The translations under genes were made by a program, and so were the position numbers. A stretch of 33,186 bases of DNA from NCBI GenBank assembly GCA_904394215.1, contig CAJFNF010000028.1, positions 1 through 33,186 of the forward strand, written 5' to 3'. The stretch is from an uncultured Faecalibacterium sp. (GTDB taxonomy: Bacteria; Bacillota; Clostridia; Oscillospirales; Ruminococcaceae). The notes under the pieces were generated by a model. The model did not search any database and was not told the DNA's origin. It worked only from the letters and a program-made list of their open reading frames with translations. Below, piece by piece: positions 32,232 to 33,186 of this stretch (position 1 is the stretch's first letter; the number at the start of each line of letters is the position of its first letter).

Positions 32232-33026
32232 TTATGCCTGGCTGGCCAGCCAGCACAGCTGGTTGACGGTGAGCCGGGGCTGCAGCGCCCGGTTGATGGA
32301 TGCCCCCAGCAGGGCGGCCCCGTGGGCGATGATGCTGTCCAGGGCCCGGGGGGTGACGATCAGGTCCTTCCCCTCCTGGGCATCCATCAGGGTGGGGATC
32401 CCCGCCGCAATCACCGGCAGGCCCAGCCCGGCGGCGTCCAGATGCCGGGGACTGCCGGGAGATGCCGGGGCCAGGCCTGTGTCGGAAAACTGGATGGTGC
32501 GGCCCAGCCGTTCCGGCTCAGCCGAGCAGAGGCTGTCCACGCAGATCAGGGCCGAGGGCCGCACCGCCCCCACCAGGGCCCCGGCCAGGGCCTGGAGGCT
32601 GATGCCGGCGGCCCGGGACACCCCCGGGGCCATGGCGGCCACCGGCCGGATCCCCCGCAGGGGCAGCTGGTGCCCCGCCCCCATGGTCACCAGGATGTGC
32701 TGGACCGTCCGGGGGCCCAGGGCGTCGGCCGTCACCCGGCGGTTGCCGATCCCCAGCACCAGCACCGGCCCGGCGGCGGGCAGCAGGGCGGCCAGCTCGG
32801 CCGCCGCCAGCTCGATGACGGTGTTGTCCCGCTCGTCCAGCAGGCTGACGCTGGGGGTTTCCAGGGTCACATACCGGCCCCGGGGCCGGGCCAGGCCGTC
32901 CCGGGCCACCTCCACCCGGGTCACCACCACCCCGCCCTGGCGCATGGTGGCCAGCCGCACACCGGGGGCGTTCCCCGCCGCCTGTTCCGGGCCGAACAGC
33001 TCGTCTGCCATATCGGTAGAGCGCAT
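32232..33026 (-). CDS. gpr: Germination protease GPR
   Basis: A 264-residue aspartic-type endopeptidase that starts degradation of small acid-soluble spore proteins at germination. The two active-site Asp are Asp101 in GNRRVTADALGP and Asp164 in ICVDSLCS. The N-terminal RSTDMADE resembles the RTDLAxE self-cleavage region. It is shorter than the 320-370 residues typical of Bacillus, mainly between and after these motifs. The ATG at 33026 has AAAGGAGGGG upstream. It is divergent from the gene starting at the window end. Together with spoIIP it suggests a spore-former or a lineage that only recently lost sporulation. Confidence 0.93.
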   Translation of the reverse strand: MRSTDMADELFGPEQAAGNAPGVRLATMRQGGVVVTRVEVARDGLARPRGRYVTLETPSVSLLDERDNTVIELAAAELAALLPAAGPVLVLGIGNRRVTADALGPRTVQHILVTMGAGHQLPLRGIRPVAAMAPGVSRAAGISLQALAGALVGAVRPSALICVDSLCSAEPERLGRTIQFSDTGLAPASPGSPRHLDAAGLGLPVIAAGIPTLMDAQEGKDLIVTPRALDSIIAHGAALLGASINRALQPRLTVNQLCWLASQA

Positions 33027-33114
33027 TGAATCCCCTCCTTTGGCCCTTTGGGGCCCTTGTTCTGGCCAAAGTGTGGGCAAAAAAATTTTTTTCAAACAAA
33101 ATTTCAAAAAAAGC

Positions 33115-33143
33115 TTGCGCAGATGCGGCGAATATGGTATCAT
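33115..33143 (+). promoter_or_regulatory. Promoter of the gene at the right edge (probably rpsT)
   Basis: TTGCGC (33115-33120), 17-bp spacer, TATCAT (33138-33143) with extended TG. The stretch just upstream is AT-rich with AAAAAAATTTTTTT, a possible UP element as in ribosomal genes. Confidence 0.65.
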
Positions 33144-33182
33144 AAGATGCGCTGTTATAGGTAGCCAAGGAGGTGGAACGAA

Positions 33183-33186
33183 TTGC
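33183..33186 (+). CDS. rpsT: First bases of a gene cut by the window end, probably 30S ribosomal protein S20
   Basis: AAGGAGGTGG (33167-33176) is a near-perfect ribosome binding site, six bases before a TTG at 33183 followed by C. S20 proteins begin Met-Pro, and rpsT commonly lies divergent from gpr in Clostridia. The identity is inferred from position alone; four bases cannot prove it. Confidence 0.4.

Noticed and set aside
33024-33186. SigF/SigG promoter for gpr
   Set aside because: No properly spaced GNATR and CATNNTA pair is seen within the window upstream of gpr; only weak AT-rich matches.

Overview
The window looks like the chromosome of a GC-rich, anaerobic, gut-type Firmicute of the Oscillospiraceae (Faecalibacterium/Subdoligranulum/Gemmiger-like). 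This is inferred from the GC-rich but A/G-Shine-Dalgarno genes, a T-box in front of asnS, a class II superoxide reductase, the sporulation genes gpr and spoIIP, and protein similarity recognised by eye. No database search was possible. I see no rRNA, tRNA, CRISPR array, phage or transposase gene.

Layout. 1-3.2 kb: a small multi-pass membrane protein, then a very unusual protein that joins a GntR/FCD transcription factor to a complete acyl-adenylating (AMP-binding) enzyme; both genes have strong promoters overlapped by palindromes. 3.2-6.7 kb: superoxide reductase, two HAD phosphatases, and ilvE, which is broken by a frameshifting internal deletion. 6.7-9.6 kb: a three-gene operon of two serine esterases and an ATP-grasp ligase. 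9.6-10.2 kb: repeat island A. 10.2-12.8 kb: an XRE regulator with membrane tail, an Lrp/AsnC regulator and a divergent MATE exporter. 12.8-16.3 kb: a three-way-junction sequence, an attenuated Amt-PII fusion and a BrnQ amino acid transporter. 16.4-20.7 kb: a type I pullulanase divergent from a two-module AAA+ ATPase. 20.7-21.5 kb: repeat island B. 21.5-25.7 kb: prfC, a GNAT-MnmM tRNA-modification fusion and a membrane HtrA protease. 25.8-28.2 kb: three small envelope/regulatory genes, among them a membrane-anchored XRE protein and an M23 protein lacking its zinc ligands. 28.2-33.2 kb: mutY, T-box-controlled asnS, spoIIP, gpr, and the first codon of a divergent gene, probably rpsT.

Themes. Nitrogen and amino acid handling recurs (ilvE, Lrp, Amt-PII, BrnQ, asnS). 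Several proteins join a sensor or regulator to an effector in one chain (GntR-ligase, Amt-PII, GNAT-MnmM, TM-XRE). Islands A and B each fill the gap between two convergent genes exactly. They share a 40-bp identical core and a structured, covarying roughly 200-nt segment that ends in a terminator. The most novel candidates are the GntR-FCD-acyl ligase fusion with its palindromes and these convergent-gene islands.
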